Below, piece by piece: positions 13,328 through 23,246 of a DNA stretch of 64,000 nucleotides. The stretch comes from Pseudonocardiales bacterium (GTDB lineage Bacteria > Actinomycetota > Actinomycetes > Mycobacteriales > Pseudonocardiaceae). How positions within the stretch are numbered: position 1 is the first letter of the stretch; each line of letters opens with the position of its first letter. Where the stretch lies: the NCBI GenBank assembly GCA_019247305.1, contig JAFAPC010000125.1:1-64000 (forward strand), given 5' to 3'. A program made the position numbers and the translations under genes. The notes below the pieces were generated by a model. The model was not told where the DNA came from. It was given only the letters and a program-made list of their open reading frames with translations, and did no database searches.

Positions 13328-14026
13328 TCATGATGCAGCGACGACCTCGCCCTCCAGCACCATGTCGTCGTCCTCCGCTTTCAGCGAATCGGTGGCCGCG
13401 TTGTTCAGTACAGCCACCATCCATTCCTCAAAGGTGCTGTCAGATTTGGCGGCCGCTTCCTGCCAGCGAGCGAGCTCCTCGGCCGCCACTGGCACCCGGG
13501 GAATAAACGTGGCGCCCGAAGACGCCTGATCGGCCTTACCGTGACTGCGGATATTCTTCCTGAGCTCGTTGCGTGACCATCCCCGTTGTTGGGCTAGGTC
13601 CAGCCACCGGTCCTGCTCCTCAGCGGGCAGTGAGGCGACCTCGGCGTGGTGCTGGAAGCTGAGTTCTTCGCGTCGTCTGGAAAGTTCGAACTTCCGCGCT
13701 ATCCACGCATAGTTGCGCAGTGTCTGGTAGTCCAGACCGGCCTCCTTGGTCGCGGTGCGGTACCGGTCGCCGTACTTCTGCTGGCCATGAGCCAGCCAGT
13801 CCCCGAGACACCACACAGACGAGTCGGCGATCCTGTACAACTTCGCACCGGCTTGCTTCCAGTCCTCGTAGGGCAGGTCGCCGGGCAGAACAAGGCCCAC
13901 CCGCGTGGCCAGAATCTGGCCGCGCTCCGAAAAATCGCCGCCATGTTTATGTCCCGCCGTTCGTTTCTCCCGGGGACGCAGTAACTCTTTCGCGGATTGA
14001 CCGTCTGGCGTGGGGCGCATGTGCAC
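13328..14026 (-). CDS. LmbU-family transcriptional regulator
   Basis: TRVGLVLPGDLPYEDWKQAGAKLYRIADSSVWCLGDWLAHGQQKYGDRYRTATKEAGLDYQTLRNYAWIARKFELSRRREELSFQHHAEVASLP, characteristic of LmbU-like antibiotic-cluster regulators. Confidence 0.88.
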   Translation of the reverse strand: MHMRPTPDGQSAKELLRPREKRTAGHKHGGDFSERGQILATRVGLVLPGDLPYEDWKQAGAKLYRIADSSVWCLGDWLAHGQQKYGDRYRTATKEAGLDYQTLRNYAWIARKFELSRRREELSFQHHAEVASLPAEEQDRWLDLAQQRGWSRNELRKNIRSHGKADQASSGATFIPRVPVAAEELARWQEAAAKSDSTFEEWMVAVLNNAATDSLKAEDDDMVLEGEVVAAS

Positions 14027-14423
14027 AACCTCTCCTCAGGTCGTGTTGGCTCGGTGGCGCCACGCATAACGGCAACCGTCGACAACGGACAGGTGCCTGA
14101 ATAGTGGCTCACCGGGCAAGGCGGCGCATCAGGCTGGGGTTCAGCGCTTGCCCACCAGGCCGACCTGATGCAACAGCCGCGGAGTGATGACATGTTCCCG
14201 TTAAGGGTTCAGGAACCTCTGCTTCAGGGCCACTATAGGGGGTTGTGATTTACGTCACGTAACGCTGAGTCACACTGCGCTGATCGACCGGAAGCTGTGT
14301 CGTAGCAGCTTAGCGGCTTAGTCGGGACACGTGGTGACGGAGTGTAGTACAGTTAGTGTGAGCAGACTGTCACAACTAACACCAGTATACACTCTGTAGG
14401 GGTACGCCATTGGATGCACGTCC

Positions 14424-14447
14424 GATAGTCACTGGTCACTGACTATC
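14424..14447. promoter_or_regulatory. Inverted repeat GATAGTCA-N8-TGACTATC upstream of the quinone oxidoreductase
   Basis: Perfect 8-bp arms in the lmbU/qor divergent region. Confidence 0.55.
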
Positions 14448-14511
14448 AGACCCGGGTCGTCGGGCATAGTGGCTACTCAGGCCCCGAGCGCGACGACTAC
14501 CGTCAGACACC

Positions 14512-15486
14512 ATGCGGGCGATCGCCATCACCGAATACGGCCCCCCGGCGGTGCTGTGCTTACTCGAGCAGCCTGACCCCCAACCCGGCCCCGGCGAGGT
14601 GCTGATCGACGTTGTGGCGACCGCGGTCAACCGGGCCGATTTGTTGCAACGGCAAGGCCGGTACCCCCCACCACCAGGGGCCAGCGAGATCCTCGGGCTG
14701 GAGTGCGCCGGCACGGTGGCCGAGCTCGGCGCGGGGGTAACCGGACTCGCGGTGGGTGATGAGGTGTGCGCGTTGCTAGCCGGCGGGGGGTATGCCGAGC
14801 GGGTCGCCGTGCCCGCCGGGCAGGTGATGCCACTGCCACCCGGGGTCGATGTGGTCACTGCGGGTGGCCTGCCTGAGGTGGCCTGCACCGTGTGGTCGGC
14901 GGTGGTGCGCCACGCCGGGCTCGCGGCCGGGGAGCTGCTGCTCGTCCACGGCGGGTCGGGGGGGGTGGGCACCCACGCGATCCAGGTTGGCGCAGCGCTG
15001 GGGGCGCGGGTGGCAACCACGGCGTCGGCGGCGCGACTGGCGCGCTGCGCGGAGCTGGGCGCCCAGATCTTGATCGACTACCGCGAGCAGGACTTCGCCG
15101 AAGAGCTCACCGACCAGGCCGACGTCATTCTGGACAACATGGGCGCCAAGTACCTGGCCCGCAATGTCACCGCACTCGCCCCGGATGGGCGACTGGTCGT
15201 GATCGGCCTGCAAGGCGGCGCCACCGCCGAGCTCAATCTGGGGGCGCTGCTGCCCAAGCGGGCCAGCGTCGCAGCCCTCGGGCTGCGCGCGCGACCGCTG
15301 GACGGTGCGCCGGGCAAAGCCGCCCTGTGCGCCGACGTCGCCGCCCGGCTGTGGCCGATGTTCGGCGACGGTCGGGTCATCCCGGTGGTGCATGCGCGGC
15401 TCCCGCTGTCGGAAGCCGCCCGGGCGCATCAGATGCTGGAGGCCGGCGGCGTCGTCGGCAAGATCCTGCTGATGACCTGCGGCTGA
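14512..15486 (+). CDS. NAD(P)H-quinone oxidoreductase (zinc-type alcohol dehydrogenase-like, PIG3 type)
   Basis: MRAIAITEYGPPAVL...LLVHGGSGGVGTHAIQVGAALGARVATTASAA...VARRHQ-like ARAHQMLEAGGVVGKILL ending. Confidence 0.94.
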   Translation: MRAIAITEYGPPAVLCLLEQPDPQPGPGEVLIDVVATAVNRADLLQRQGRYPPPPGASEILGLECAGTVAELGAGVTGLAVGDEVCALLAGGGYAERVAVPAGQVMPLPPGVDVVTAGGLPEVACTVWSAVVRHAGLAAGELLLVHGGSGGVGTHAIQVGAALGARVATTASAARLARCAELGAQILIDYREQDFAEELTDQADVILDNMGAKYLARNVTALAPDGRLVVIGLQGGATAELNLGALLPKRASVAALGLRARPLDGAPGKAALCADVAARLWPMFGDGRVIPVVHARLPLSEAARAHQMLEAGGVVGKILLMTCG

Positions 15487-15585
15487 GGTGGTTTTGGCTA
15501 CGCTGGTTCGGGTACCGACCATTAAGGCGCGACACACCGTGCGGATGCACGCGACAGGCCGGGGCAGGCAGCGGAAGATGGGGTC

Positions 15586-16167
15586 ATGAACCAACCGGAT
15601 GAGCAACAGATCATCGTGGTCGGGCCGGACGGCAGGCCAGTGCACGCCATGACAATGCCCTCTAGCATGGTGCCTGACGGCGACTCTGACGGCCACCGCG
15701 GGGACGCCCACAGCGGGCTGGAGGTCGCTGAGCAGGTCGAGCAACCCGCCAAGGTGATGCGGATCGGCAGCATGATCAGGCAGTTGCTGGAGGAGGTGCG
15801 CGCCGCACCGTTGGATGAGGCCAGCCGCAACCGGCTACGGGAGATCCACGAGTCCTCGATCCGCGAGCTGGAACAGGGCTTGGCACCGGAGCTGCGCGAG
15901 GAGCTGGAGCGGCTGTCCCTGCCGTTCAACGAGGACTCCACCCCCAGTGACGCCGAACTGCGAATCGCGCAGGCTCAGTTGGTCGGCTGGCTGGAGGGCC
16001 TGTTCCACGGGATCCAGACCGCCCTGGTCGCCCAGCAGATGGCGGCCCGGGCGCAGTTGGAGCAGATGCGCCGCGGCCTCCCCGCCGGCACGCTCCCGCC
16101 TGGGATGCTGGCCCCCGACAGCGCGCCAACAGAGCCGAGCACCCGAGGCACCGGCCAGTACCTGTAA
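15586..16167 (+). CDS. bpa: Bacterial proteasome activator (Bpa, DUF2587; Rv3780 type)
   Basis: VMRIGSMIRQLLEEVRAAPLDEASRNRLREIHESSIRELEQGLAPELREELERLSLPF...; C-terminal GQYL. Confidence 0.9.
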   Translation: MNQPDEQQIIVVGPDGRPVHAMTMPSSMVPDGDSDGHRGDAHSGLEVAEQVEQPAKVMRIGSMIRQLLEEVRAAPLDEASRNRLREIHESSIRELEQGLAPELREELERLSLPFNEDSTPSDAELRIAQAQLVGWLEGLFHGIQTALVAQQMAARAQLEQMRRGLPAGTLPPGMLAPDSAPTEPSTRGTGQYL

Positions 16168-16223
16168 TTCCGACTTTCGGATATCATGGGAGCCCGTTCC
16201 CATCCCTGTGGGGTGCGCTGGCG

Positions 16224-16544
16224 ATGAGCGCGGAACAGGAGTTAGCGGTGGTTGCTTCGGAGGCACGGCGGCGTCGTGCGACGGTGCGCGCCAAGGCTCA
16301 GCTCACCCTGCCGCCAGAAATCCGCGATGCACTGCGGGTCGAGGAGGGCGACGAAGTCGAGTTTACGATCACCGAGGCGGGTGAGGTTTTGCTGCGCGGC
16401 CTGACCGGCGTGCCCGCTGACCAGCGCTGGTTCTGGGAGCCTCAGTGGCAGGCCGGCGAGCGCGAGGCAAGTGAGCAGATCAAGGCTGGCGAAGGCGAGA
16501 TCTTCGATGACGCCGAAGCCATGTTCGCCTCGCTGAACAAGTAG
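16224..16544 (+). CDS. AbrB/MazE/SpoVT-type antitoxin
   Basis: RATVRAKAQLTLPPEIRDALRVEEGDEVEFTITEAGEVLLRGL. Confidence 0.85.
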   Translation: MSAEQELAVVASEARRRRATVRAKAQLTLPPEIRDALRVEEGDEVEFTITEAGEVLLRGLTGVPADQRWFWEPQWQAGEREASEQIKAGEGEIFDDAEAMFASLNK

Positions 16545-16547
16545 CCA

Positions 16548-16708
16548 GTGCCGACGTTTGACGTGACGCCGCGCTTCCGGCGTGATCTCAAGGCCCCTGG
16601 GCACCGGATGGCCGTGCCACCTGGGAGTTCGGGGCACCAATCCGCGACGGTGTACGGCACGTGATCTGGCGCCGGATCGGCACCCACGACATCTTCACCG
16701 ACGCCTGA
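16548..16708 (+). pseudogene. Relic of the cognate toxin gene (internal deletion plus frameshift)
   Basis: 5' frame encodes VPTFDVTPRFRRDLK; a shifted frame encodes PDGRATWEFGAPIRDGVRHVIWRRIGTHDIFTDA*, with the middle missing. Confidence 0.75.
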
Positions 16709-16806
16709 CCTCGCCCGTGGGCCTACTCCTCGACGTAGGGACGACCACGGCGCGCGCCGCCCCGCAGGCTGAGGCCACCCTACGTGCCCGAGTATCCTCG
16801 CGGATC

Positions 16807-17667
16807 ATGCAGCACACCGCGACGGCGCCCGAGATCACCCAGTCCCGGGCGCTGGCATCCCGGAGCTGGGCCCGGGCGGTCGGTGATCTGCGGGCCGGGT
16901 GGCAGCAGCGGGGACTGTGGGGACACCTGGGCTGGCAGGACATCAAGCAGGGCTACCGGCGCTCAGTGATCGGACCATTCTGGATCACCATCAGTCTGGG
17001 TATCCAGGCGCTGGGGATGGGCGTCCTGTATGCCGCGTTGTTCGGCCAACAACTGCATAACTTCCTGCCCTACCTGGCGGTCGGGCTGATCATCTGGCAG
17101 TTCCTGGCGGGCTGTATCAATGAGGGCGCGGAGGTGTTCATCCGCAACGAAGGCCTGATCAAACACCTGCCCGCGCCGTTGAGCGTGCACGTCTTTCGGC
17201 TGGTCTGGCGGCAACTGCTGTTCTTCGGGCACAACGCGCTGGTCTGGCTCGCGCTGTTGGTCATCTTTCCCCGACCGCTGGGGTGGAACGTCCTGCTGGC
17301 GTTGCCCGCGCTGGCGGTGATCGTGCTCAACGGGGCCTGGGTGGCGATCGTGATCGGGATTATCGCCACCAGGTATCGGGATGTCCCCCCGGTGAGCGCC
17401 AGCATCGTCACGCTGATGTTCTTTATGACGCCGATCGTGTGGGACTACGAGCAGCTCAGAAGTAGAGCCGGCGCGATGGGCCAGCGTGCTCGGTTGGCCG
17501 AGCTCAACCCGTTTCTGCACTTCGTCGAGATCCTGCGGCGACCGATGATCGGTCAGTCCCTCGAGCCTCGGCACTGGGTGGTGACCCTGGCCATCACGGT
17601 GCTGGGGTGGGCGGCAGCGCTGCTCATGCTGCGCAACTACCGGGCCCGAGTCTCCTATTGGGTGTGA
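16807..17667 (+). CDS. ABC-2 type polysaccharide (galactan) export permease, Wzm/RfbD-like
   Basis: LGWQDIKQGYRRSVIGPFWITISLGIQALGMGVLYAALFGQ...IIATRYRDVPPV...FFMTPIVWDYEQLR. Confidence 0.93.
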   Translation: MQHTATAPEITQSRALASRSWARAVGDLRAGWQQRGLWGHLGWQDIKQGYRRSVIGPFWITISLGIQALGMGVLYAALFGQQLHNFLPYLAVGLIIWQFLAGCINEGAEVFIRNEGLIKHLPAPLSVHVFRLVWRQLLFFGHNALVWLALLVIFPRPLGWNVLLALPALAVIVLNGAWVAIVIGIIATRYRDVPPVSASIVTLMFFMTPIVWDYEQLRSRAGAMGQRARLAELNPFLHFVEILRRPMIGQSLEPRHWVVTLAITVLGWAAALLMLRNYRARVSYWV

Positions 17668-17675
17668 TAGCGACC

Positions 17676-18449
17676 ATGGTCTGCATCGACGTGCGCGGCG
17701 CCTGCGTCAACTTCCCGATCTTCGACGCGAAGACGAGGTCATTGAAGAAGGCGTTGCTGGGCACCGTGGGCCGAGCCGGCGGCAAGATCGGGATCGACGC
17801 CAAGGTGCCCGTCATCGAGGCGCTGCGGAATATCACCCTGTCGCTGCGCCACGGCGACCGGGTCGGCTTGATCGGGCACAATGGGGCGGGCAAATCCACC
17901 CTGCTGCGACTGCTGTCCGGGATTTATGAGCCGACCACGGGCATCTCGCGGATCGTCGGGAGAGTCGCCCCCGTCTTTGACCTCGGTGTCGGCATGGACC
18001 CAGAGATCTCCGGTTATGAGAACATCATCATCCGTGGGCTGTTCCTGGGCATGACCCGCAAGCAGATGCAAGCCCGCACTGAGGAGATCGCCGAGTTCAG
18101 CGAGCTCGGTGACTACCTGTCAATGCCGCTGCGCACCTATTCGACCGGCATGCGGGTCCGCCTTGCATTGGGCGTGGTGACCAGTATCGATCCGGAAATC
18201 CTACTGTTTGACGAGGGCATCGGCGCGGTGGACGCGGCATTTCTGGAGAAGGCCCGCGATCGGCTCACCGCGCTGGTCGAGCGATCCGGGATTCTGGTTT
18301 TCGCGTCGCACTCCGAGGAGCTCCTCGTCGAGCTCTGCACCTCAGCGCTGTGGCTAGACCACGGCGAAATCCGCGAACAAGGCGACCTTCCCCAACTGCT
18401 CGCCCACTACAAAGGCGCCGCCGTCGCCAACGGGGAGCGGGTCAGATGA
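17676..18449 (+). CDS. ABC transporter ATP-binding protein, Wzt/RfbE-like
   Basis: Walker A GHNGAGKSTLL, signature YSTGMRVRLALGV, Walker B EILLFDEGIGAVDAAF. Confidence 0.95.
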   Translation: MVCIDVRGACVNFPIFDAKTRSLKKALLGTVGRAGGKIGIDAKVPVIEALRNITLSLRHGDRVGLIGHNGAGKSTLLRLLSGIYEPTTGISRIVGRVAPVFDLGVGMDPEISGYENIIIRGLFLGMTRKQMQARTEEIAEFSELGDYLSMPLRTYSTGMRVRLALGVVTSIDPEILLFDEGIGAVDAAFLEKARDRLTALVERSGILVFASHSEELLVELCTSALWLDHGEIREQGDLPQLLAHYKGAAVANGERVR

Positions 18450-19327
18450 GCATGGTGATCACGGTTGTGGTGACCCGACATCGGGGGGATCTGCTGGCCA
18501 AGTCGTTGGGGGTGCTGGCCGCGCAGACTCGGGTGCCGGACCATCTCGTGGTGGTGGACAACGGACCGGACGACCCCGCCGCCCACGTCGTCGCGGACTG
18601 CCCGATCCCGTCCACCTACCTGCCCTCGCTGCGCAACCTCGGCGGCGCGGGCGGGTTCGCGCTGGGCATCCTGCACGCCCTGGCACTCGGCGCCGACTGG
18701 GTGTGGCTGGCCGACGACGACGGGTGCCCCGCGGACGTCCGAGTGCTCCAGACCCTGCTGGAGGAGGCCGGGCGCCGGAACCTCGCGGTGATCTCCCCGG
18801 TGGTCGTCAACATCGACGACCCGCAGCGGCTGGCGTTCCCGCTGCGCCGCGGGCTGACCTGGAAGCGCCACCGCAGCGAGCTGGGGACCGACTTCCTCCC
18901 AGGCATCGCGAGCTTCTTCAACGGTGCGCTGTTCAGCGCCGATGCGCTGGACGTCGTCGGCGTCCCGGACTACCGGCTGTTCGTCCGGGGCGACGAGGTG
19001 GAGCTGCACCGCCGGGTCGTGCGCTCCGGGCTACGTTTCGGCACGACACTGCGCGCCGCCTACGCGCACCCCGATGGCTCAGCGGAGTTCAAGCCGATGT
19101 TGGGCGGGCGCTTCCACGCCCAGGACCCCGCCGATGACGTCAAGCGGTACTACACCTACCGCAACCGCGGTTATCTGCTGTCCCAGCCGGGAATGCGCCG
19201 GATCGGCATGCTCGAGGTACTCCGGTTCGGGCTGTACTTCCTGGGTACCAAACGAGACCCGCGAGCGTTCCGCCAGTGGCTCACCCTGCTTCGCCAAGGC
19301 CGCGCAGAACGCTTCTACCGCTACTGA
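18446..19327 (+). CDS. glfT1: Galactofuranosyltransferase GlfT1-like glycosyltransferase
   Basis: GT2 family: VVVDNGPDDP...LRNLGGAGGFALGILHALALGADWVWLADDDGCP; ATGA overlap with the ABC ATPase; Rv3780-Rv3783-type neighbourhood. Confidence 0.9.
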   Translation: MSMVITVVVTRHRGDLLAKSLGVLAAQTRVPDHLVVVDNGPDDPAAHVVADCPIPSTYLPSLRNLGGAGGFALGILHALALGADWVWLADDDGCPADVRVLQTLLEEAGRRNLAVISPVVVNIDDPQRLAFPLRRGLTWKRHRSELGTDFLPGIASFFNGALFSADALDVVGVPDYRLFVRGDEVELHRRVVRSGLRFGTTLRAAYAHPDGSAEFKPMLGGRFHAQDPADDVKRYYTYRNRGYLLSQPGMRRIGMLEVLRFGLYFLGTKRDPRAFRQWLTLLRQGRAERFYRY

Positions 19328-19637
19328 ACCACGGCGGAGGCCAGCCCAGTGAGAACTCCAGTCCCGCAGGCCGCGCAGTACTCTCCAACGTCTTAGCGCT
19401 GGCCAGTGCTGTCACCGCTGGCACCGGCAGCGATTCAGGAGTGGCGGTATTCTACTACGCTTGGAGTTGCCCGTGAGTCCTTCGCCCGGTCCATGTCAAT
19501 TCTCCGACCAATGGATGGCGGGCTATCAACAGGTCTATTCTGTAAATTTTGTCGTCCGCATAGAAAATCTCTTTCATGCAACTAGATTCTCTCGGCGCTG
19601 GTACCTGTATCTAGTTATCAGTGCTCAGTAGCCACTG

Positions 19638-20546
19638 GTGGCAAATTTTTTTATGTATGCGATCAAACCAGCGTGGGCAGTGATGCAGGAGCGCGCGTTG
19701 ATCTGGTTCGCAGGTTTTGGTATCGTAGACGCCTTGATGCTTTTAGCTGCGGTCACGGCATGGACGTTTGCCGCCGAGCGCATGTATTTGGTAGACGCCA
19801 TCCTCAACAGATCACCCGCTCGCGCCTCTGTCACTCGTTGGTTCGCCAAGGCGCTGTCATATCGCAGGCAATCAATACCTTCTATCGCAGGGGCCACGCT
19901 AGCGCCAACTTATCTTGCGACTATTCAGAGTCAGCTCGGTGTGATCATGCAAGTCCGACCAACCTCATTTCTCATGGTGAGTTGGACAGGATTCATAGGC
20001 GGAAACGTCCTCTACTGGCTCTGGGTGACGGCGAACGTGCCCAAGCGGCTTCAAAGATGTCCCCAGTTATCGTTGCGTTGGCACGATCCTGCGAGCACTC
20101 CTGGATTACGTCTCCTTGCGGATGGATATTTTCTCTCAGCGCTGTTTCTCTTAGCTGGCGTGATTGCCATCAGTGTGCTGGGCTTCTGGTTGCCGCGGAC
20201 GATAGACGTGCCCGTCCTTCTGTGGCTGCTGTACTGGTTCTTCGCCTTATCGGTGCTGACGAGTCTCCGGATAACAGTGGTACCGTTCTACTGGATCTGG
20301 CTCATCATTACCCGCGCTAAGGTCCGCACCTTGAATCATATTGCTGCGCAACTAGATTTTCCGAAACTATATACGTCCGCAAAACTACCGACAACGGTTC
20401 GTGAGCTCATCATCGTATATCAGGCCATTGCAGCATCTCAAAACTTGCCGTTTAGGACCTCGACCATGGTACAATACCAAACAGCACTCGCCGGGTCTGT
20501 AGTCGCTTTTGTAATTAGTCAGTTTATGAGTCCAGGGGTAAGTTGA
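19638..20546 (+). CDS. Multi-pass membrane protein of unknown function
   Basis: Several hydrophobic segments; locally lower GC than neighbours. Confidence 0.6.
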   Translation: MANFFMYAIKPAWAVMQERALIWFAGFGIVDALMLLAAVTAWTFAAERMYLVDAILNRSPARASVTRWFAKALSYRRQSIPSIAGATLAPTYLATIQSQLGVIMQVRPTSFLMVSWTGFIGGNVLYWLWVTANVPKRLQRCPQLSLRWHDPASTPGLRLLADGYFLSALFLLAGVIAISVLGFWLPRTIDVPVLLWLLYWFFALSVLTSLRITVVPFYWIWLIITRAKVRTLNHIAAQLDFPKLYTSAKLPTTVRELIIVYQAIAASQNLPFRTSTMVQYQTALAGSVVAFVISQFMSPGVS

Positions 20547-20563
20547 CTGAATCGAGGAGTCCT

Positions 20564-21409
20564 ATGGGTAAAGATAATAAAGATAACGTCGATGAAGTGA
20601 TTCATTATTACCACAAGACGGAGTCCAGGATAGGCTACGACCTGTTCCTTGCCGGCACGAAACATTTTGGATTCTATGAACAGGGTGACTCGCCGTGGAA
20701 CTGGTCCCAAGCCTTGCGCAAAATGGAGGACAAACTAGGGGCGACGCTCGGGCTGCGCAAGGGCTCAAGCGTCCTTGATGCTGGCTGTGGGAACGGAGAT
20801 GTTGCAGCGTACACGGCGTCCAAATACGGACTCCGTGTGAGTGGAATTGACGTTCTCGACTTCAACATCGAAGAAGCGCGTCGGAGAAGCATCCAAAAGG
20901 GTCTCGACGACTTGCTTAATTTTCGCGAGATGAGCTACGCAGCCCTTGAGTTTCCAGATAACTTCTTTGATGGTGTCTACACAATGGAGACCCTTGTCCA
21001 TGCAGGTGACGCAAAGGCGGTTTTAGGTGAGTTCATCCGTGTACTGAAGCCGGGAGGGAAGATCGTCTTGTTCGAGTACTCCAAAGACCCTGACAGCCTC
21101 ATGTCGACGCGAGCCTCGAAAGCATACCGTGAAGTGAATTACATATCGGCGATGTCGTCCTTTCAGCGGTTCGAACATGGTGTACTTGAACAAATGCTCA
21201 AGGAAGTCGGATTCCACTCAGTGCAGGTCGAGGACATTACAGAAAATATGTTGCCGATGGTTCGATGCTTCGCGCTACTTGGCAAGGTTCCCTACGCTAT
21301 AGGTCGAGTGATAGGGCGGCCAGATAAGGTAATTAATGCGATGTCGGCAGTTGAGTTTTGGCGCTATCGAAAACACTTCAAATACAACGTGTACTCCGCT
21401 GTAAAATAG
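20564..21409 (+). CDS. Class I SAM-dependent methyltransferase
   Basis: SSVLDAGCGNGDVAAYTASKYGLRVSGIDVLDFNIEEARRR...FIRVLKPGGKIVLFEYS; GGAG RBS before ATG. Confidence 0.92.
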   Translation: MGKDNKDNVDEVIHYYHKTESRIGYDLFLAGTKHFGFYEQGDSPWNWSQALRKMEDKLGATLGLRKGSSVLDAGCGNGDVAAYTASKYGLRVSGIDVLDFNIEEARRRSIQKGLDDLLNFREMSYAALEFPDNFFDGVYTMETLVHAGDAKAVLGEFIRVLKPGGKIVLFEYSKDPDSLMSTRASKAYREVNYISAMSSFQRFEHGVLEQMLKEVGFHSVQVEDITENMLPMVRCFALLGKVPYAIGRVIGRPDKVINAMSAVEFWRYRKHFKYNVYSAVK

Positions 21410-21539
21410 TAAAATAGCAAGATTTTAGGCTATTCGCCACTGGACGTCGCACCCTTTTTGATCAGGAAAAAGTCACATTGTTCCCGACGACGGTGGCATA
21501 AGCTCTCTGGTAATATCCCACCGCAGGCAGGGGTCCACC

Positions 21540-23246
21540 TTATAATCGCCGAAACTGTGGTGTGGCCGTGCACTCCCGCGCAGGTATGAGGTGACCACCG
21601 CGGACGGCGCGGCGGTGGTGTTGTAGGACTGAGTGGCTACGAAATCGGATACGGTCCACCGGTAGGTTGCCGCGGAGCAGTGTGGCTAGGGCCTCGCGGA
21701 CGTTCGGGTCTCGCAGGACCATGGTGGGGAAGATGCTCTCTGCCGTGCGCAGCGCCCGCACCGCCTCGTCATGGCGTCCCCGCAGCTGAGCCAACGCGCA
21801 GCCGACGTGTACCCAGTACGCGGACCGGTTCACCGGACGGGGGATACGCTCGGGGTCGAGCGCCTGTGCGATCCGGGCCGCTTGGTCGGGCTCCTGGGCT
21901 TCCAACGCGTGCCACATGCGAAAAAGCCCCACATTCACCGGCCCGAACACAAAGCCCAGGGAGTCGACCTCGTGGGAAGCGCCAAACCGCTCGGCCACCT
22001 CGGCGGCAGCCTCCATCGGGGCGGCCATATCACCATACCGGCCCTCCAGCGCAGCAGCCGTCGCGTGGCACGCGGTGACATAGCCAACCAGCCCTGCGGT
22101 AGCGGCGGTCATCGGTGGCAAGGTGATCGACTCAAGCTTGGCCCGCCCCAGCTCCAGTGCCCCTCCGGCTAGCAGTGCGTCAGCCACCCCGAACTCGGCC
22201 ACGGCCAGGGTGGTGATCTCATTGCGCTCCTGGGCCAGGCGACGGGCGAGGAACATGGCTCGGCGGGTCAGGTCGGTGGGCGCGCCTGCGCGGCTTAGCC
22301 ACAGACGAGTGACGTGCACATGCAGATAGACGGCCAACTCGAGCAACTCGGCGTGGTCGGTGCCGGTGGCCAGGGTGGTATGCAGGTTACGGATCAACCC
22401 CGGCAGGTCGGAGGCCACCTCAGTGAATTTACAGGCCCGGAATTGGGCTTGGATCTCGATCACCTGCTCCCGCAGCACGGCTGGGGGTATCACCAGGCCC
22501 TCGGGGTGATCGGCATCGACGGCGTCTAAGGCTAGCCGGATCGCGTCGGTGGCGGAGTCGGTGTGCCCGTTGGCGGGTGCGGGCGCCGGCAGGCTGGTCA
22601 GCTCGCTCGGGGCGACCTCCAGCGCGGTGGCCAGCGCGCGGATTTGGGTCAGGCTCACGGCACGCTGACCGTGCTCGATCTCGTGCAGGCTCGATGTGCT
22701 CATCCCAGCCAGCCCGGCGATCACCCGCAACGACTTGCCCCGGTCGGTGCGAATCCGGTGCACCCGCCAACCCACGGTGCGCGCCTGCTCCCCGTCCATC
22801 ACCACACCTTTATTCACCACCGCCGGCCCACTCCCGATGCCCGCCGGCGCTCGACGCGGGGTGGTCGGCCCCGGTGGGGGCGCGCTCAGCGGGCTACCGG
22901 CCGATTTGCCGGATCGAGCGGGTAATGCGGGCAGCCCGGGCCCTGCGGGCGGGTCATCGTCGAGATGAGCGATGAACCGCTGGCTGAGGCCGGCAGCCTC
23001 CCAAATCCCGGTCGAGAGCTGCGCAGCCCGGGACACGTCCAGCCGCACCGTGCCCCGAGTACCGGCGCAACTCAGATGCACGGTCACGCTGCCATCACGG
23101 CAGGCGACCAACCGCACAATGCCCTCGGGCTCAGTGGGAGCCAGCGCCTGCACCGGCACCACCCAGTCCGCCCGACTGATATCACCGCTCACAAGGCCGC
23201 CCCCCACACCAGTGCAACCAGGTCCACGCCGAGCACCATACGGCAC
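21540..23246 (-). CDS. XRE-family regulator with TPR-like region; HTH part starts at Met ~22799, with an in-frame N-terminal extension
   Basis: VGWRVHRIRTDRGKSLRVIAGLAGMSTSSLHEIEHGQRAVSLTQIRALATALEV followed by an alpha-helical repeat region. Confidence 0.85.
   Translation of the reverse strand: MPYGARRGPGCTGVGGGLVSGDISRADWVVPVQALAPTEPEGIVRLVACRDGSVTVHLSCAGTRGTVRLDVSRAAQLSTGIWEAAGLSQRFIAHLDDDPPAGPGLPALPARSGKSAGSPLSAPPPGPTTPRRAPAGIGSGPAVVNKGVVMDGEQARTVGWRVHRIRTDRGKSLRVIAGLAGMSTSSLHEIEHGQRAVSLTQIRALATALEVAPSELTSLPAPAPANGHTDSATDAIRLALDAVDADHPEGLVIPPAVLREQVIEIQAQFRACKFTEVASDLPGLIRNLHTTLATGTDHAELLELAVYLHVHVTRLWLSRAGAPTDLTRRAMFLARRLAQERNEITTLAVAEFGVADALLAGGALELGRAKLESITLPPMTAATAGLVGYVTACHATAAALEGRYGDMAAPMEAAAEVAERFGASHEVDSLGFVFGPVNVGLFRMWHALEAQEPDQAARIAQALDPERIPRPVNRSAYWVHVGCALAQLRGRHDEAVRALRTAESIFPTMVLRDPNVREALATLLRGNLPVDRIRFRSHSVLQHHRRAVRGGHLIPARECTATPQFRRL

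Noticed and set aside
14776-15744. Minus-strand ORF of 322 aa opposite the quinone oxidoreductase
   Set aside because: Overlaps a well-supported gene and has no recognisable motif.
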